From MGML01 sp034416335 (GTDB taxonomy: Bacteria; Chloroflexota; Dehalococcoidia; Dehalococcoidales; UBA2162), in NCBI GenBank assembly GCA_034416335.1, contig DAOULV010000007.1, forward strand, positions 13,162 through 77,161: 64,000 nt of DNA, read 5' to 3'. Made by a program: the position numbers and the translations under genes. Positions 17,258 through 25,503 of this stretch are shown piece after piece (position 1 is the first letter of the stretch; every line of letters starts with the position of its first letter). The notes beneath the pieces were generated by a model. The model was not told the DNA's origin and made no database searches. It saw only the letters and a program-made list of their open reading frames with translations.

Positions 17258-18718
17258 CTAATCGTTATAAGGGGGCAGCCCGACTATTTTACCTTTACTC
17301 AGACTCCACAGGTCGCTGACGGCAGTGTAGTAATCGACTTTCTTTCCTTCGATCTTTTCTCTCTCCGCTATCTTGGCACGGTGGAAATCCTTGATTTCTT
17401 CGGGAATGGGAAGATTTCCGAATTCCAGGTAACGGCAGGCACCTCTGGCATCCCTGACACCCAGGACTTCATCTTTGATGGTAATATTCGGACTCCAGGG
17501 TGAATCTAGTACACCGGATTCCACTGCCTTAACGACACCTTCTGCAATATCACCGTCACCAAGGTCGAGAATCTTGTCCATTATCGCTCTGACTTCTATT
17601 TCAGTTATTCTTTCTTCCTCCTCGACTCCCTTGATATCGATTTCAATCTTTTGTTCCCTGATTACATCGAATATCCACTTGGCGGCGCGATAACTCATCT
17701 CGTGAGTTTCGGCAGTCGGAATCCCCGCACCTTCATCTATACTCCTGAGGTCGACGGCGTTACATTTGGCCAGCGAACCGACCATTGCAACGTAGCACAG
17801 ATAGGCGAAAGCTCCGCCCAGGTGCCTGGCAACAGGGAAAAGAGGAGTCTGTGCCGGGCAACATCCCGTTATCATACAGTTCTCATACCCGAATTTGTCC
17901 AGGTACTCTCTAATCAATCTCGGGGCAAGCCTTATCCAGGCGGTGTCCTGCACCATGTTGCCCATACAGTGCACCAGTGGGTAGAGGGCTTTCTGACCCT
18001 GTGCTGCTGAAGTGACTGCTTCAATTATAAGACCTACAATACCCACCGTCAGAGGGAACGGCGCACCGGGCAGCCATCCGTGCAGGTCGGTGCAGAGTAT
18101 TACTCCTCTGTCCGCGTACCATCCGACCACGCTCATGCGCTCCTGAGCACCTTTTACAAGGTCTCTGATGGAAACGTTTTTGGCGTAGCTGCCGAAGTGC
18201 AGGAACCCGATACCTCCGCCGCCGGTAGTCATTCCTGCCGCGATAGCAAAATCACCTCCCGCGGCCCTGGGACTTAGAGCAGCGTCGACATTCTCAATTA
18301 TTTTCCTGACGTCTTTCAGGGGGTAGTGGTAAATCGGGAACCCGTTAAGCAATGGTTTTCGGGTTTTCTCCACTTCCTTCATTACTTCCGCCACTTTTTC
18401 ATGCTGCCCGGTTCTGGTATAGCTGTCGGTAGTAACCGGGATGAGCACAACTCCGGCGTCTCTCATCGACTGGCAGAGACTTATCATATCTTCAAGTACC
18501 GGTGTCCCCGCTCTCGGGAACACACTCATCTTTCCGTCTTCCTCGAGCTTTTTCATCACCTTCCACCAGACTTTACTGTCGGGCAGACTCTTCTGGTAAG
18601 CCACGGCTTCTTCTAAATCAACATCTTTACCGTGGGGCAGTTTGTCAAGCTCTTCCCGCCTCTTCTTCATCAGCAGCTCTTCGTCGACACGTTTGTTTTC
18701 AAGTTTTTTTTCTTTCAT
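17258..18718 (-). CDS. glmE: Large (E) subunit of a glutamate-mutase-like enzyme
   Basis: A 486-residue TIM-barrel catalytic subunit, near the 483 residues usual for glutamate mutase epsilon. The start is the ATG at 18718, with GAAAGGAC before it; the frame to 18775 has no ribosome site. The three substrate-carboxylate arginines of the clostridial enzyme (recalled as 66, 100, 149) have counterparts: R69 in FPRAGT, R102 in SYTRTG, R151 in LSPRAAGG. The general-base Glu (171) and a following Tyr fall in a rewritten glycine-rich segment TTGGGGIGF that is also about five residues shorter. No methylaspartate ammonia-lyase gene is nearby. It is therefore probably a carbon-skeleton mutase with a different substrate. 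Confidence 0.85.
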   Translation of the reverse strand: MKEKKLENKRVDEELLMKKRREELDKLPHGKDVDLEEAVAYQKSLPDSKVWWKVMKKLEEDGKMSVFPRAGTPVLEDMISLCQSMRDAGVVLIPVTTDSYTRTGQHEKVAEVMKEVEKTRKPLLNGFPIYHYPLKDVRKIIENVDAALSPRAAGGDFAIAAGMTTGGGGIGFLHFGSYAKNVSIRDLVKGAQERMSVVGWYADRGVILCTDLHGWLPGAPFPLTVGIVGLIIEAVTSAAQGQKALYPLVHCMGNMVQDTAWIRLAPRLIREYLDKFGYENCMITGCCPAQTPLFPVARHLGGAFAYLCYVAMVGSLAKCNAVDLRSIDEGAGIPTAETHEMSYRAAKWIFDVIREQKIEIDIKGVEEEERITEIEVRAIMDKILDLGDGDIAEGVVKAVESGVLDSPWSPNITIKDEVLGVRDARGACRYLEFGNLPIPEEIKDFHRAKIAEREKIEGKKVDYYTAVSDLWSLSKGKIVGLPPYND

Positions 18719-18774
18719 ATGCTGTCCTTTCTTTTCAAGACTGATGATTCTCAAAACGGACTGTTTTGGAGTCA

Positions 18775-18791
18775 ATAATGCGGAGCATTAT
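18775..18791 (-). promoter_or_regulatory. Small perfect hairpin in the leader of the mutase genes
   Basis: ATAATGC (18775-18781), three-base loop, GCATTAT (18785-18791), between a possible promoter and the mutase E gene. It could act on mRNA stability or as an operator; no B12-riboswitch core is recognisable in this short (150-base) gap. Confidence 0.4.
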
Positions 18792-18800
18792 CGCAACAAG

Positions 18801-18830
18801 AGGATACACCCCATAAAAAAAGTATGTCAA
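18801..18830 (-). promoter_or_regulatory. Possible internal promoter ahead of the mutase genes
   Basis: On the minus strand TTGACA (18830-18825), 18 bases, TATCCT (18806-18801). It would allow the mutase/CoA-transferase part of the operon to be expressed apart from the upstream SnoaL/OYE part. Confidence 0.4.
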
Positions 18831-18868
18831 GAAAATTTACCTCGATACTTAACGTTCTGCAGCTTCGT

Positions 18869-19261
18869 CTATTTCTGATATTTTGGCGCTATGGTTGCGT
18901 GGAGGAACATTATCGGTTTGTCGACCCTGACAAAGTTTAGAGGACAGTGTATGGTGTTTTTAGGAATGTATATCACGGTCGGTTTGGTTATTATGTGTTT
19001 CTCCTGTTCCTCTCCGAAATAAAACTCGATTTCTGCTCCGAGGTCTTCCATATTGTCCGGACCTCCGCAGAAGACGACGTACATATCGAATTCATGAGAG
19101 TGCGGAGTATCCTCCATGAGGTTCGGCTGGGTGACGTAGATAGCGAACATAGAAAAGTCCGACTGGAAATCCTCTTCGCCGGAGAAATTGAATACCGGCC
19201 CGAAAGGAGGATATTGTATGGTATGTTCTCTGATATATTTACCGTACTTGGTTTCAGACAT
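18869..19261 (-). CDS. Cupin-like protein, same family as 2775-3251
   Basis: A 130-residue single cupin-like domain: HSHEFDMYVVF near residue 55, DLGAEIEFYFGEE and IPKNTIHCP near residue 105. The start MSETKYG is shared with the 2775 gene. Compared with the paralogues, the G before the last His motif is Asn and the following G is Cys. It is placed between the Old Yellow Enzyme-type gene and the mutase genes in one transcript, which ties this family to the same pathway. Function unknown. Confidence 0.8.
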   Translation of the reverse strand: MSETKYGKYIREHTIQYPPFGPVFNFSGEEDFQSDFSMFAIYVTQPNLMEDTPHSHEFDMYVVFCGGPDNMEDLGAEIEFYFGEEQEKHIITKPTVIYIPKNTIHCPLNFVRVDKPIMFLHATIAPKYQK

Positions 19262-19303
19262 TATATACCTCCATTTATTTAAGTATCGGAGTCAGCAGAC
19301 CAG

Positions 19304-21403
19304 CTATATAATATGCCCGGTCTGTAATCCGTCTCTGACTGCATCTACTATCAGTCCCGGTTCTCTGCAGTCTCCGACGGCATACACTTCCGGCACTATA
19401 CCCTGAAGTTTTTCAGCCAACTCCGTGTTTGGAGTAAGGGGAAGGGTGGTTACTATGGTATCGGCTTCAATGGTTTGTTTGTTGCCCTCGCTGTCGGTCA
19501 GAGTCAGTCCTTTATTGGTAATTTCCTCATATTTTACCCCTGTCAGCATTTTTACGCCCTTCTGCTCAAACCACATCAGGAGCTGCTGTCTGAGGTGCAT
19601 TATCATTCCTGCCCCGATGAATTCTCCGGTATCAACGATTGTGACCTGCCTGCCTCGTTTTACCAGGAATTCCGCCAGTTCGGCACCCTGGATTTCGCCA
19701 CCGATGATAATAACGCGTTTCCCTATCGGAAGAACGAGTTTTGTCAGTGATCTCAGCATTTCAGGGCCAAGGAATCTCAGGTAAGTTTTCAGTTTTTTAT
19801 GCAGTTCACCGCCTTTAACTACCTTCCGATTGCCGATGCCGGGTATGTCGGGTACGGCAGGGAGCCCTCCCGTCGCTATGATTACGGCATCCGGTTTCAG
19901 TCTTTCTATCATAGCGGTATCTACTTTTTTGCCTAAGTGGATTTCTACCCCTGATTCCTTTAATTGATTTTCATAATAGCGGATGAAGTCCGGGAGCGGT
20001 TCTATTTCAGTACCTTTTACCAGCGCCGCCATCGGAATGAGACCTCCCAGCCTGTGCTGGCTGTCATAAAGGCTTACGGTATGGCCTTTAGTTGCTGCAA
20101 CCCTGGCTGCTTCCATTCCCGACGGTCCGCCGCCGATAACGACGATCCTTTTTCTCTTTTCCGGTAGTGTATGTTTCCACAGGTCTTCGGTCCCCAGCGC
20201 GCCGTTTATACGGCATCGCTTGGTACCACCGGCATCGATACAGGTATCGCAGGCGGTACATATAGCGATATCGCGCGTTCTTCCCGAAGCTACCTTGTTC
20301 GGCAGTTCGGGGTCCGCCAGGAGTCGCCTGGTCATCACGATGAAATCGGCTTCACCGTTTCTCAGAGCCTGTTCACCGAGTTCGGGACCCATCCTGCCGA
20401 CGACCATAAGCGGTATGTTCAGTACTTTCTTCAGTCCTGCCGATAATTTCAGGTTGGCTCCTTTCCCCCAGTAGCTGCGGTTATATTCGGGGGGAAATTC
20501 TTCAAGCGGTACCGGTGGTTCAGGATAAAAAATAGCCTCGGTAAGGAATGAGGAAGTATGCCGTCCGAGCCAGTGCGACCTCACCTGTATTGCATCGGCT
20601 CCGGCATCCTCGAGTATTTTGGCGATTTTCCGGCTGTAATCAGGTGTTATACACGAGTTATTGTCGATACCCATTACCTGACCGATTTCTATACCGTTGA
20701 TAGTAATCGATACCGGGAAATCGTCTCCCAGACGTTTTTTTATTTCCTTGATAATCTGCACCAGGAAACGGGCCCTGTTTTCCGGGCTTCCCCCGTATTC
20801 GTCGGTACGCCGGTTCCAGAACGGGGAGATAAAATTATGCAGCAGGTGGCTGCTTCCGGCATTAATATCGATGCCGTCGAATCCCGCTATTTCCGCTCTT
20901 ACCGCCGCGCTGGCGAACTTGTCGACGATTTCCTCTATCTCTGCCACGGATAATTCTCTGGGCGATTCGTTGTGAAAATCGAGCGGTGATTCGAGTTTTG
21001 TAGGTGAAGAGCCGATAGGTGGGCCGGGTATTATAGGAGAAGGTCCCCACATCGACTGCCAGGGACCGTCATGGTTCATCTGCATAAAGGTCGGACATCC
21101 GTGCTTGTGAATCACCTCGACAAGTCTGCTCAGACCGGGTATATATTTATCGTCGTCGATGCGGTATCGCCGGTTCCAGCGTCTGCCGTACGGAAAGTCG
21201 ATGGTAGGCGATTCAACCACCAGTAATCCTACACCACCTCTGGCAAGAGCCTCATAGAACGCCATCATGTTCGCGGGGATATCCAGTTCATCCTCATGCC
21301 AGTAAAGCATTGCGGCACCGGATTTTATCATCCTGTTCCTGGTTCTGACACTGCCGATATATCCAGGTTCCAGCAGTCTTTTGTAATCTCTGTTGGACGC
21401 CAT
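19304..21403 (-). CDS. Old Yellow Enzyme-type NADH:flavin oxidoreductase (2,4-dienoyl-CoA reductase / BaiCD-BaiH-like)
   Basis: A 699-residue iron-sulfur flavoprotein with the FadH/BaiH layout: an FMN TIM barrel (residues ~1-370, with the HNFISPFWNRRTDEYGGS signature), a Cys cluster CTACDTC...C near 385 for a 4Fe-4S centre, then an FAD/NAD(P) domain with GGGPSGMEAA near 425 and a second Rossmann motif GGEIQGAELAE near 575. It should reduce an activated C=C bond with NAD(P)H. The start is the ATG at 21403 with GGAAAGG ten bases upstream; a GTG two codons earlier is too close to it. Next to two SnoaL-like genes. Confidence 0.87.
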   Translation of the reverse strand: MASNRDYKRLLEPGYIGSVRTRNRMIKSGAAMLYWHEDELDIPANMMAFYEALARGGVGLLVVESPTIDFPYGRRWNRRYRIDDDKYIPGLSRLVEVIHKHGCPTFMQMNHDGPWQSMWGPSPIIPGPPIGSSPTKLESPLDFHNESPRELSVAEIEEIVDKFASAAVRAEIAGFDGIDINAGSSHLLHNFISPFWNRRTDEYGGSPENRARFLVQIIKEIKKRLGDDFPVSITINGIEIGQVMGIDNNSCITPDYSRKIAKILEDAGADAIQVRSHWLGRHTSSFLTEAIFYPEPPVPLEEFPPEYNRSYWGKGANLKLSAGLKKVLNIPLMVVGRMGPELGEQALRNGEADFIVMTRRLLADPELPNKVASGRTRDIAICTACDTCIDAGGTKRCRINGALGTEDLWKHTLPEKRKRIVVIGGGPSGMEAARVAATKGHTVSLYDSQHRLGGLIPMAALVKGTEIEPLPDFIRYYENQLKESGVEIHLGKKVDTAMIERLKPDAVIIATGGLPAVPDIPGIGNRKVVKGGELHKKLKTYLRFLGPEMLRSLTKLVLPIGKRVIIIGGEIQGAELAEFLVKRGRQVTIVDTGEFIGAGMIMHLRQQLLMWFEQKGVKMLTGVKYEEITNKGLTLTDSEGNKQTIEADTIVTTLPLTPNTELAEKLQGIVPEVYAVGDCREPGLIVDAVRDGLQTGHII

Positions 21404-21498
21404 AAACACTTACCTTTCCAGCCTGTATGACTACCTGTTATTGAAAGACATTCCTGTTAAGATATGACCTTATAAAGCCGTCGTGTAATTACCGATGT

Positions 21499-21960
21499 TC
21501 AGCGTTTTCCTGCAAACAGATCGTTTACATCCAGAGTACCGACCGGCATCGCTTCCCAGAAAAACTGTATTTTCTTTATCTTAATATTATTCTCCTCATC
21601 CAGTATAAGCTGGTACCATGGGAGATAGCTTTTCTTGAGTAATACTTCATTCGTCTTGCTGTCGAAGACCTGCACTCTGAGAAGGACGACCACAACGCCC
21701 CGTCTGTCGTCGATAACGACGTCTTCGGGTTCGAATGTCTCATAGCTGGAAGGATGGCCTGCCAGAATTTTATAGAAATCTTCGCGATTGTCCACTCCTC
21801 TGTCCGGTCCTCCGATGGAAGCAGCATAAGGTATGAATACCATATCCGGAGCGAAGAACCTGTCCATTCGGTGGACGGTATCCGGATTTTGAGCATACCT
21901 GTTATAGGTATCGAAATATTCTTTTATCCATTCCTGGATGGTTTCGTACGTCAGTTCCAT
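21499..21960 (-). CDS. SnoaL/NTF2-like protein
   Basis: A 153-residue protein of the nuclear-transport-factor-2-like (SnoaL) fold: an N-terminal helix pair (TYETIQEWIKEYFDTYN), a RFFAPD motif near residue 37 and alternating strands to the end. The family includes the bile-acid 7-alpha-dehydratase BaiE and steroid isomerases. The start is the ATG at 21960 by alignment with its paralogue; a GTG three codons upstream is possible. It follows that paralogue (22006-22467) by 45 bases. It is probably a small dehydratase or isomerase, or a binding protein. Confidence 0.75.
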   Translation of the reverse strand: MELTYETIQEWIKEYFDTYNRYAQNPDTVHRMDRFFAPDMVFIPYAASIGGPDRGVDNREDFYKILAGHPSSYETFEPEDVVIDDRRGVVVVLLRVQVFDSKTNEVLLKKSYLPWYQLILDEENNIKIKKIQFFWEAMPVGTLDVNDLFAGKR

Positions 21961-22005
21961 TTTCTCCACCTGAGTCTCGTATATTTCTGCTGTCTATTAT
22001 GCAGC

Positions 22006-22467
22006 CTAGCTATCCGGGCCAAATAGTTCGTAAAACTCTTTTTGCCCTTCCGGAAGTGTTTCCCAGAAGAAAAGTATCTTTTTTATCTTTATGTTCTCGT
22101 TTTCATCGAGAGCTAACTGGTAATGCGCCAGGGCACTCTTTTTGATTGCTATTTCTTTCCTTTTTGCATCAACCACTTCCATCCTGAAGAGAGCTACGAA
22201 TACTCCTCTTCTTTCGTCGATGGTAATATCGTCCGGAATCAGCCTTTCGTACCATGCCGGGTGTGACTTTGCCGTCCTGACAAATTCCTCGGCGCTCTGG
22301 AACCCTCCTTCCGGTCCCCCGATACCGGCTATATAAGGGATAAACCTTAAATCCGGTGCGAAGTATTTATGCATCATATCCGCCGTTTCCGGTTTCTGTC
22401 CGTAAGTACTGTAGGTATCGAAGTATTCCTTAATAAATGCCTGGATATTTTCATAAGATAATTCCAC
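22006..22467 (-). CDS. SnoaL/NTF2-like protein, paralogue
   Basis: 153 residues, colinear with 21499-21960 (both begin MEL(S/T)YE and have the K/RYFAPD and GGP(E/D)xG segments). The start codon is GTG at 22467 with AAGGAGG seven bases upstream. It is the first gene of the long minus-strand operon, 40-80 bases downstream of a likely promoter in the divergent gap. The pair may form a heteromer, as duplicated NTF2-like enzymes sometimes do. Confidence 0.75.
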   Translation of the reverse strand: MELSYENIQAFIKEYFDTYSTYGQKPETADMMHKYFAPDLRFIPYIAGIGGPEGGFQSAEEFVRTAKSHPAWYERLIPDDITIDERRGVFVALFRMEVVDAKRKEIAIKKSALAHYQLALDENENIKIKKILFFWETLPEGQKEFYELFGPDS

Positions 22468-22515
22468 TGTTGTTCCTCCTTAATTTAATGGAATCCCGGA
22501 ATTCGGTTCAGCCAA

Positions 22516-22544
22516 AATTTACATATTATTACTCAAAGTGTCAA
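22516..22544 (-). promoter_or_regulatory. Promoter for the minus-strand SnoaL-OYE-mutase operon
   Basis: On the minus strand TTGACA (22544-22539), 17 bases, TAAATT (22521-22516). The start would be near 22509, giving a leader of about 42 bases. Confidence 0.6.
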
Positions 22545-22612
22545 TCCTTTGTTTCCGGAGTGATAATTATCTTAAATGATTCTCGAGGTTATTACAAAGT
22601 TTTATTTGTTAA

Positions 22613-22641
22613 TTGACAAAAAGTATGAAGAGAAATATATT
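22613..22641 (+). promoter_or_regulatory. Consensus promoter for the SDR gene at 22676
   Basis: TTGACA (22613-22618), exactly 17 bases, TATATT (22636-22641). It is back to back with the minus-strand promoter, 70 bases apart, so one regulator bound between them could control both operons. Confidence 0.75.
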
Positions 22642-22675
22642 AGCCGGGAACGACATATGATTGGAGTAAATCAAG

Positions 22676-23452
22676 ATGGATAAGGATTTCATCGGGAAAG
22701 TGGCTCTCGTAACGGGCGGCGCTTCCGGAATTGGTAAAGTAACCGCCATGATGTTCGCTCAGAGGGGTGCGAAGGTCGCAGTATCTACCGACTCCAATAT
22801 TAAGGGTGGCGAAGAGACGGTGGACGCCATCAGGAAAGCCGGTGGTGAGGGGATGTTTATCAAATGCGATGTCACCAGTGCCGCTGATGTGGAAAGAATG
22901 GTTGATAAAATCGTTGAAACTTATGGTTCTCTGGACTACGCTTTTAATAATGCCGGGGTAGGTCCCGATGGTAAACGTCTGCCGGTCGTCGATATAGCCG
23001 ACTGCTCCGAAGAAATCTGGAATAAGACAATTGGCGTGAATCTAACAGGCGTATTTCTCTGCATGAAGTACGAGATTAGGCAGATGCGGAAACAAGGGCA
23101 TGGAGCTATCGTTAATACATCGTCTGCCGGAGCCTTCAAACCGGTTGCCGGATTTGCCGCATATGATGCCAGTAAAACGGGTCTGCACGGGCTCAGTAAA
23201 GCCGCAGCACTGGAGTGCGCGCCTTATAATATCAGGGTTAACGTTATCTGTCCCGGACCTACCGAGCGGACTCAATTATTCGAGAACCTGACAGGTTCCA
23301 ATCCGGCAATGAGGGATGGAATGAAGAACGGCATCCCTTTGAAACGTGTCGCAACACCGGAAGATATGGGAGAAGCCGTACTCTGGCTGTGCTCGGATGC
23401 AGCTTCATTTATAACGGGTCATATAATGCCGGTAGACGGAGGAATGACTTAA
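22676..23452 (+). CDS. SDR family oxidoreductase
   Basis: A 258-residue classical SDR with the standard cofactor loop TGGASGIG, NNAGVG near residue 90, a Ser in NTSSAGA and YDASK. The C-terminus HIMPVDGGMT is typical. It is divergent from the SnoaL/OYE operon with its own strong promoter. A role as a hydroxyacyl or cyclic-alcohol dehydrogenase (BaiA-like) fits the context but is not proven. Confidence 0.88.
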   Translation: MDKDFIGKVALVTGGASGIGKVTAMMFAQRGAKVAVSTDSNIKGGEETVDAIRKAGGEGMFIKCDVTSAADVERMVDKIVETYGSLDYAFNNAGVGPDGKRLPVVDIADCSEEIWNKTIGVNLTGVFLCMKYEIRQMRKQGHGAIVNTSSAGAFKPVAGFAAYDASKTGLHGLSKAAALECAPYNIRVNVICPGPTERTQLFENLTGSNPAMRDGMKNGIPLKRVATPEDMGEAVLWLCSDAASFITGHIMPVDGGMT

Positions 23453-23480
23453 AAAATAGTACGGATTATACCTTCTCGTA

Positions 23481-23510
23481 TTGGTTTAGTACGAATATTT
23501 ATGTTATTAT
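23481..23510 (+). promoter_or_regulatory. Possible promoter for the aldehyde oxidoreductase gene
   Basis: TTGGTT (23481-23486), 18 bases, TATTAT (23505-23510). Moderate match, about 100 bases before the coding start. Confidence 0.4.
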
Positions 23511-23608
23511 AGCGCCACTTACCGGTACCTGATTCATCAGTTTATTCAACCTAAGATCGTCGATGTCGTTATGTGTCAAAAGACCTTCAGATAAGAGAGG
23601 AGGAGAAA

Positions 23609-25456
23609 ATGACTGCAAAACCTGTCGGCGGATACGTCGGAAAGCTGCTTCGGGTCGACCTCAGTAAACGGACAACGAGTGAGGAAACGGTCGATGCCGA
23701 TACGCTACGGAAATGCCTTGGCGGCAACGGACTCGGGGCGAAATATCTTTATGATGAAGTACCTCCGGGAGTAGAGTGGTCCGACCCTGAAAACAGGCTG
23801 CTTTTCTTTGCGGGCCCGATGGGAGGTACCAGGGTCAGCGGTTCGGGCACTTTCTCGGTAATCAGTAAGGGACCTATGACCAATATGGCGGGAGCTTCCC
23901 AGGCAAACGGATATTTCGGAGCTTATCTGAAATTTGCGGGATACGACGGTATCATTTTCCAGGGTAAAGCAGATAAATGGGTATACCTGCACGTTCACGA
24001 TGGTAAAGCAGAACTCCGAGCTGCAGAACATCTCGTTGGCAAGGATACCTGGGAAACGGAAGACGCCATCAAGGAAGGAATAAACGGGCAGAGCAGTGTT
24101 TACTGCATCGGTCCGGCAGGTGAAAACCTCATTCGCTTCGCCGCGGTAGCCGGAGACCACGGCCATGTTGCTGGTCATAACGGTCTGGGTGCCGTAATGG
24201 GCTCGAAAAAGCTCAAAGCCGTGGTAGCGGAACGCGGAAAAGGGAGTGTACCGGTAGCCGAACCGGAGCGATTGCCCGAACTGGCTAAAAATCTCGTCGA
24301 AAATGCAATGGAGATGGATTCTACACTGTCGGAATGGGGAACGGCTTTCATTTTCCCGAGGATTATCAGGGGCGGCGCGTTACCGGTGAAAAATTATACT
24401 ACTAGCATCTTCCCCGAGGCAGAAAAATTCGGCGGCGAATGGCTGAGGACTCATTTTAAGGCTACTCCGACAACCTGCTGGGCCTGCCGTGTCGCCCATT
24501 GCAGAGAGACCGAGGTAACCGAAGGACCCTATACCGGATTCGTCGGAGATGAACCTGAATACGAAGGACTTGCTGCCATGGCTTCGGTAATAGGCCAGAC
24601 CGACCCAGGTGCTGCGGTAATGCTGGGCAATATGGTCGACAGGCTTGGTTTCGATATTAACGAATCGGGGTATCTTATCGGCTGGATAATGGAATGTTAC
24701 GAGAAGGGATACCTGAAGAAGGATGACCTGGACGGAATAGAGATGGACTGGGGAGATGCTGAAGCTACCCTGGCAATGCTCAAGAAAATAGCCACCCGCG
24801 ACGGATGCGGCGACCTTTTTGCCGAAGGTGTAAAACGCGCCTCCGAGAAAATCGGTGGAGAAGCAGCCGATTGTGCCATCTATACCAATAAGGGGGCTTC
24901 GCCGCGCGGTCACGACCACCGAGCACGCTGGTCGGAGCTTATCGATACCTGCCTGTCAAACACGGGTACGGTGGAATTGAGCGGAGGTTTTCCTCATCCC
25001 GAACAGATAGGCGTTGAAATGTCTAAAGACCCGTTCGACGCGATAGCGGTCTCGACCCAGAACGCCCGGATGAACGGGAGACGCCAATTCGAAGACTCAT
25101 TGGGCATCTGTTTTATGGGTGCTCAGGATTTACAGGGACTTGTGGACTGTCTGAACGCGATAACCGGCTGGGATATGGATATATGGGAGGCGCTGGATGC
25201 TGGTTTCCGTACCATAAACCGGCTTCGCGTTTTCAACTTTCGGCACGGTCTCACCAAAGAGATAGAATCTCCGTCCGTTCGCTACGGCTCGGCCCCGGTC
25301 GACGGTCCGGCGGAAGGTAAAACTATCATGCCTTACTGGGACGATTTAAGAAGTAATTATTATGAGAAAATGGGCTGGGACCCGGAAACGGGGAAACCAT
25401 TATTGGAAACCCTGGAGCGTTACGGACTGGGTGAATTATTTAACGACCTGAAGTAA
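23609..25456 (+). CDS. Aldehyde:ferredoxin oxidoreductase (tungsten/molybdopterin family)
   Basis: A 615-residue AOR-family enzyme, the usual size. N-terminal landmarks GLGAKYLYDEV and FFAGPMGGTRVSGSG match the pterin-binding domain. The 4Fe-4S ligands appear as CWACRVAHC (~290-298), with a fourth Cys in LGICFMG (~500). GHNGLGAVMGSKKLKA is another family stretch. It should oxidise an aldehyde to the acid using ferredoxin, or run in reverse. The ATG at 23609 has GAGAGGAGGA before it; the frame to 23573 begins at a GTG with no ribosome site. It is followed by two SDR genes in the same direction. Confidence 0.9.
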   Translation: MTAKPVGGYVGKLLRVDLSKRTTSEETVDADTLRKCLGGNGLGAKYLYDEVPPGVEWSDPENRLLFFAGPMGGTRVSGSGTFSVISKGPMTNMAGASQANGYFGAYLKFAGYDGIIFQGKADKWVYLHVHDGKAELRAAEHLVGKDTWETEDAIKEGINGQSSVYCIGPAGENLIRFAAVAGDHGHVAGHNGLGAVMGSKKLKAVVAERGKGSVPVAEPERLPELAKNLVENAMEMDSTLSEWGTAFIFPRIIRGGALPVKNYTTSIFPEAEKFGGEWLRTHFKATPTTCWACRVAHCRETEVTEGPYTGFVGDEPEYEGLAAMASVIGQTDPGAAVMLGNMVDRLGFDINESGYLIGWIMECYEKGYLKKDDLDGIEMDWGDAEATLAMLKKIATRDGCGDLFAEGVKRASEKIGGEAADCAIYTNKGASPRGHDHRARWSELIDTCLSNTGTVELSGGFPHPEQIGVEMSKDPFDAIAVSTQNARMNGRRQFEDSLGICFMGAQDLQGLVDCLNAITGWDMDIWEALDAGFRTINRLRVFNFRHGLTKEIESPSVRYGSAPVDGPAEGKTIMPYWDDLRSNYYEKMGWDPETGKPLLETLERYGLGELFNDLK

Positions 25457-25503
25457 TAAATACCATTAACTTGACATAATACAGTAATTAAGGGAGAACC
25501 AAA

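Noticed and set aside
8725..18718. Standard methylaspartate (glutamate fermentation) pathway
   Set aside because: No methylaspartate ammonia-lyase, citramalate lyase or mesaconate hydratase is present, and the mutase lacks the glutamate-specific base.
18719..18868. Cobalamin riboswitch before the mutase genes
   Set aside because: The gap is only 150 bases and no B12-box or conserved core could be recognised; only a small hairpin is present.
25471..25499. TTGACA between the AOR gene and the next SDR as a promoter
   Set aside because: At 17 bases the -10 position reads AGAACC and overlaps the ribosome site; no usable -10.
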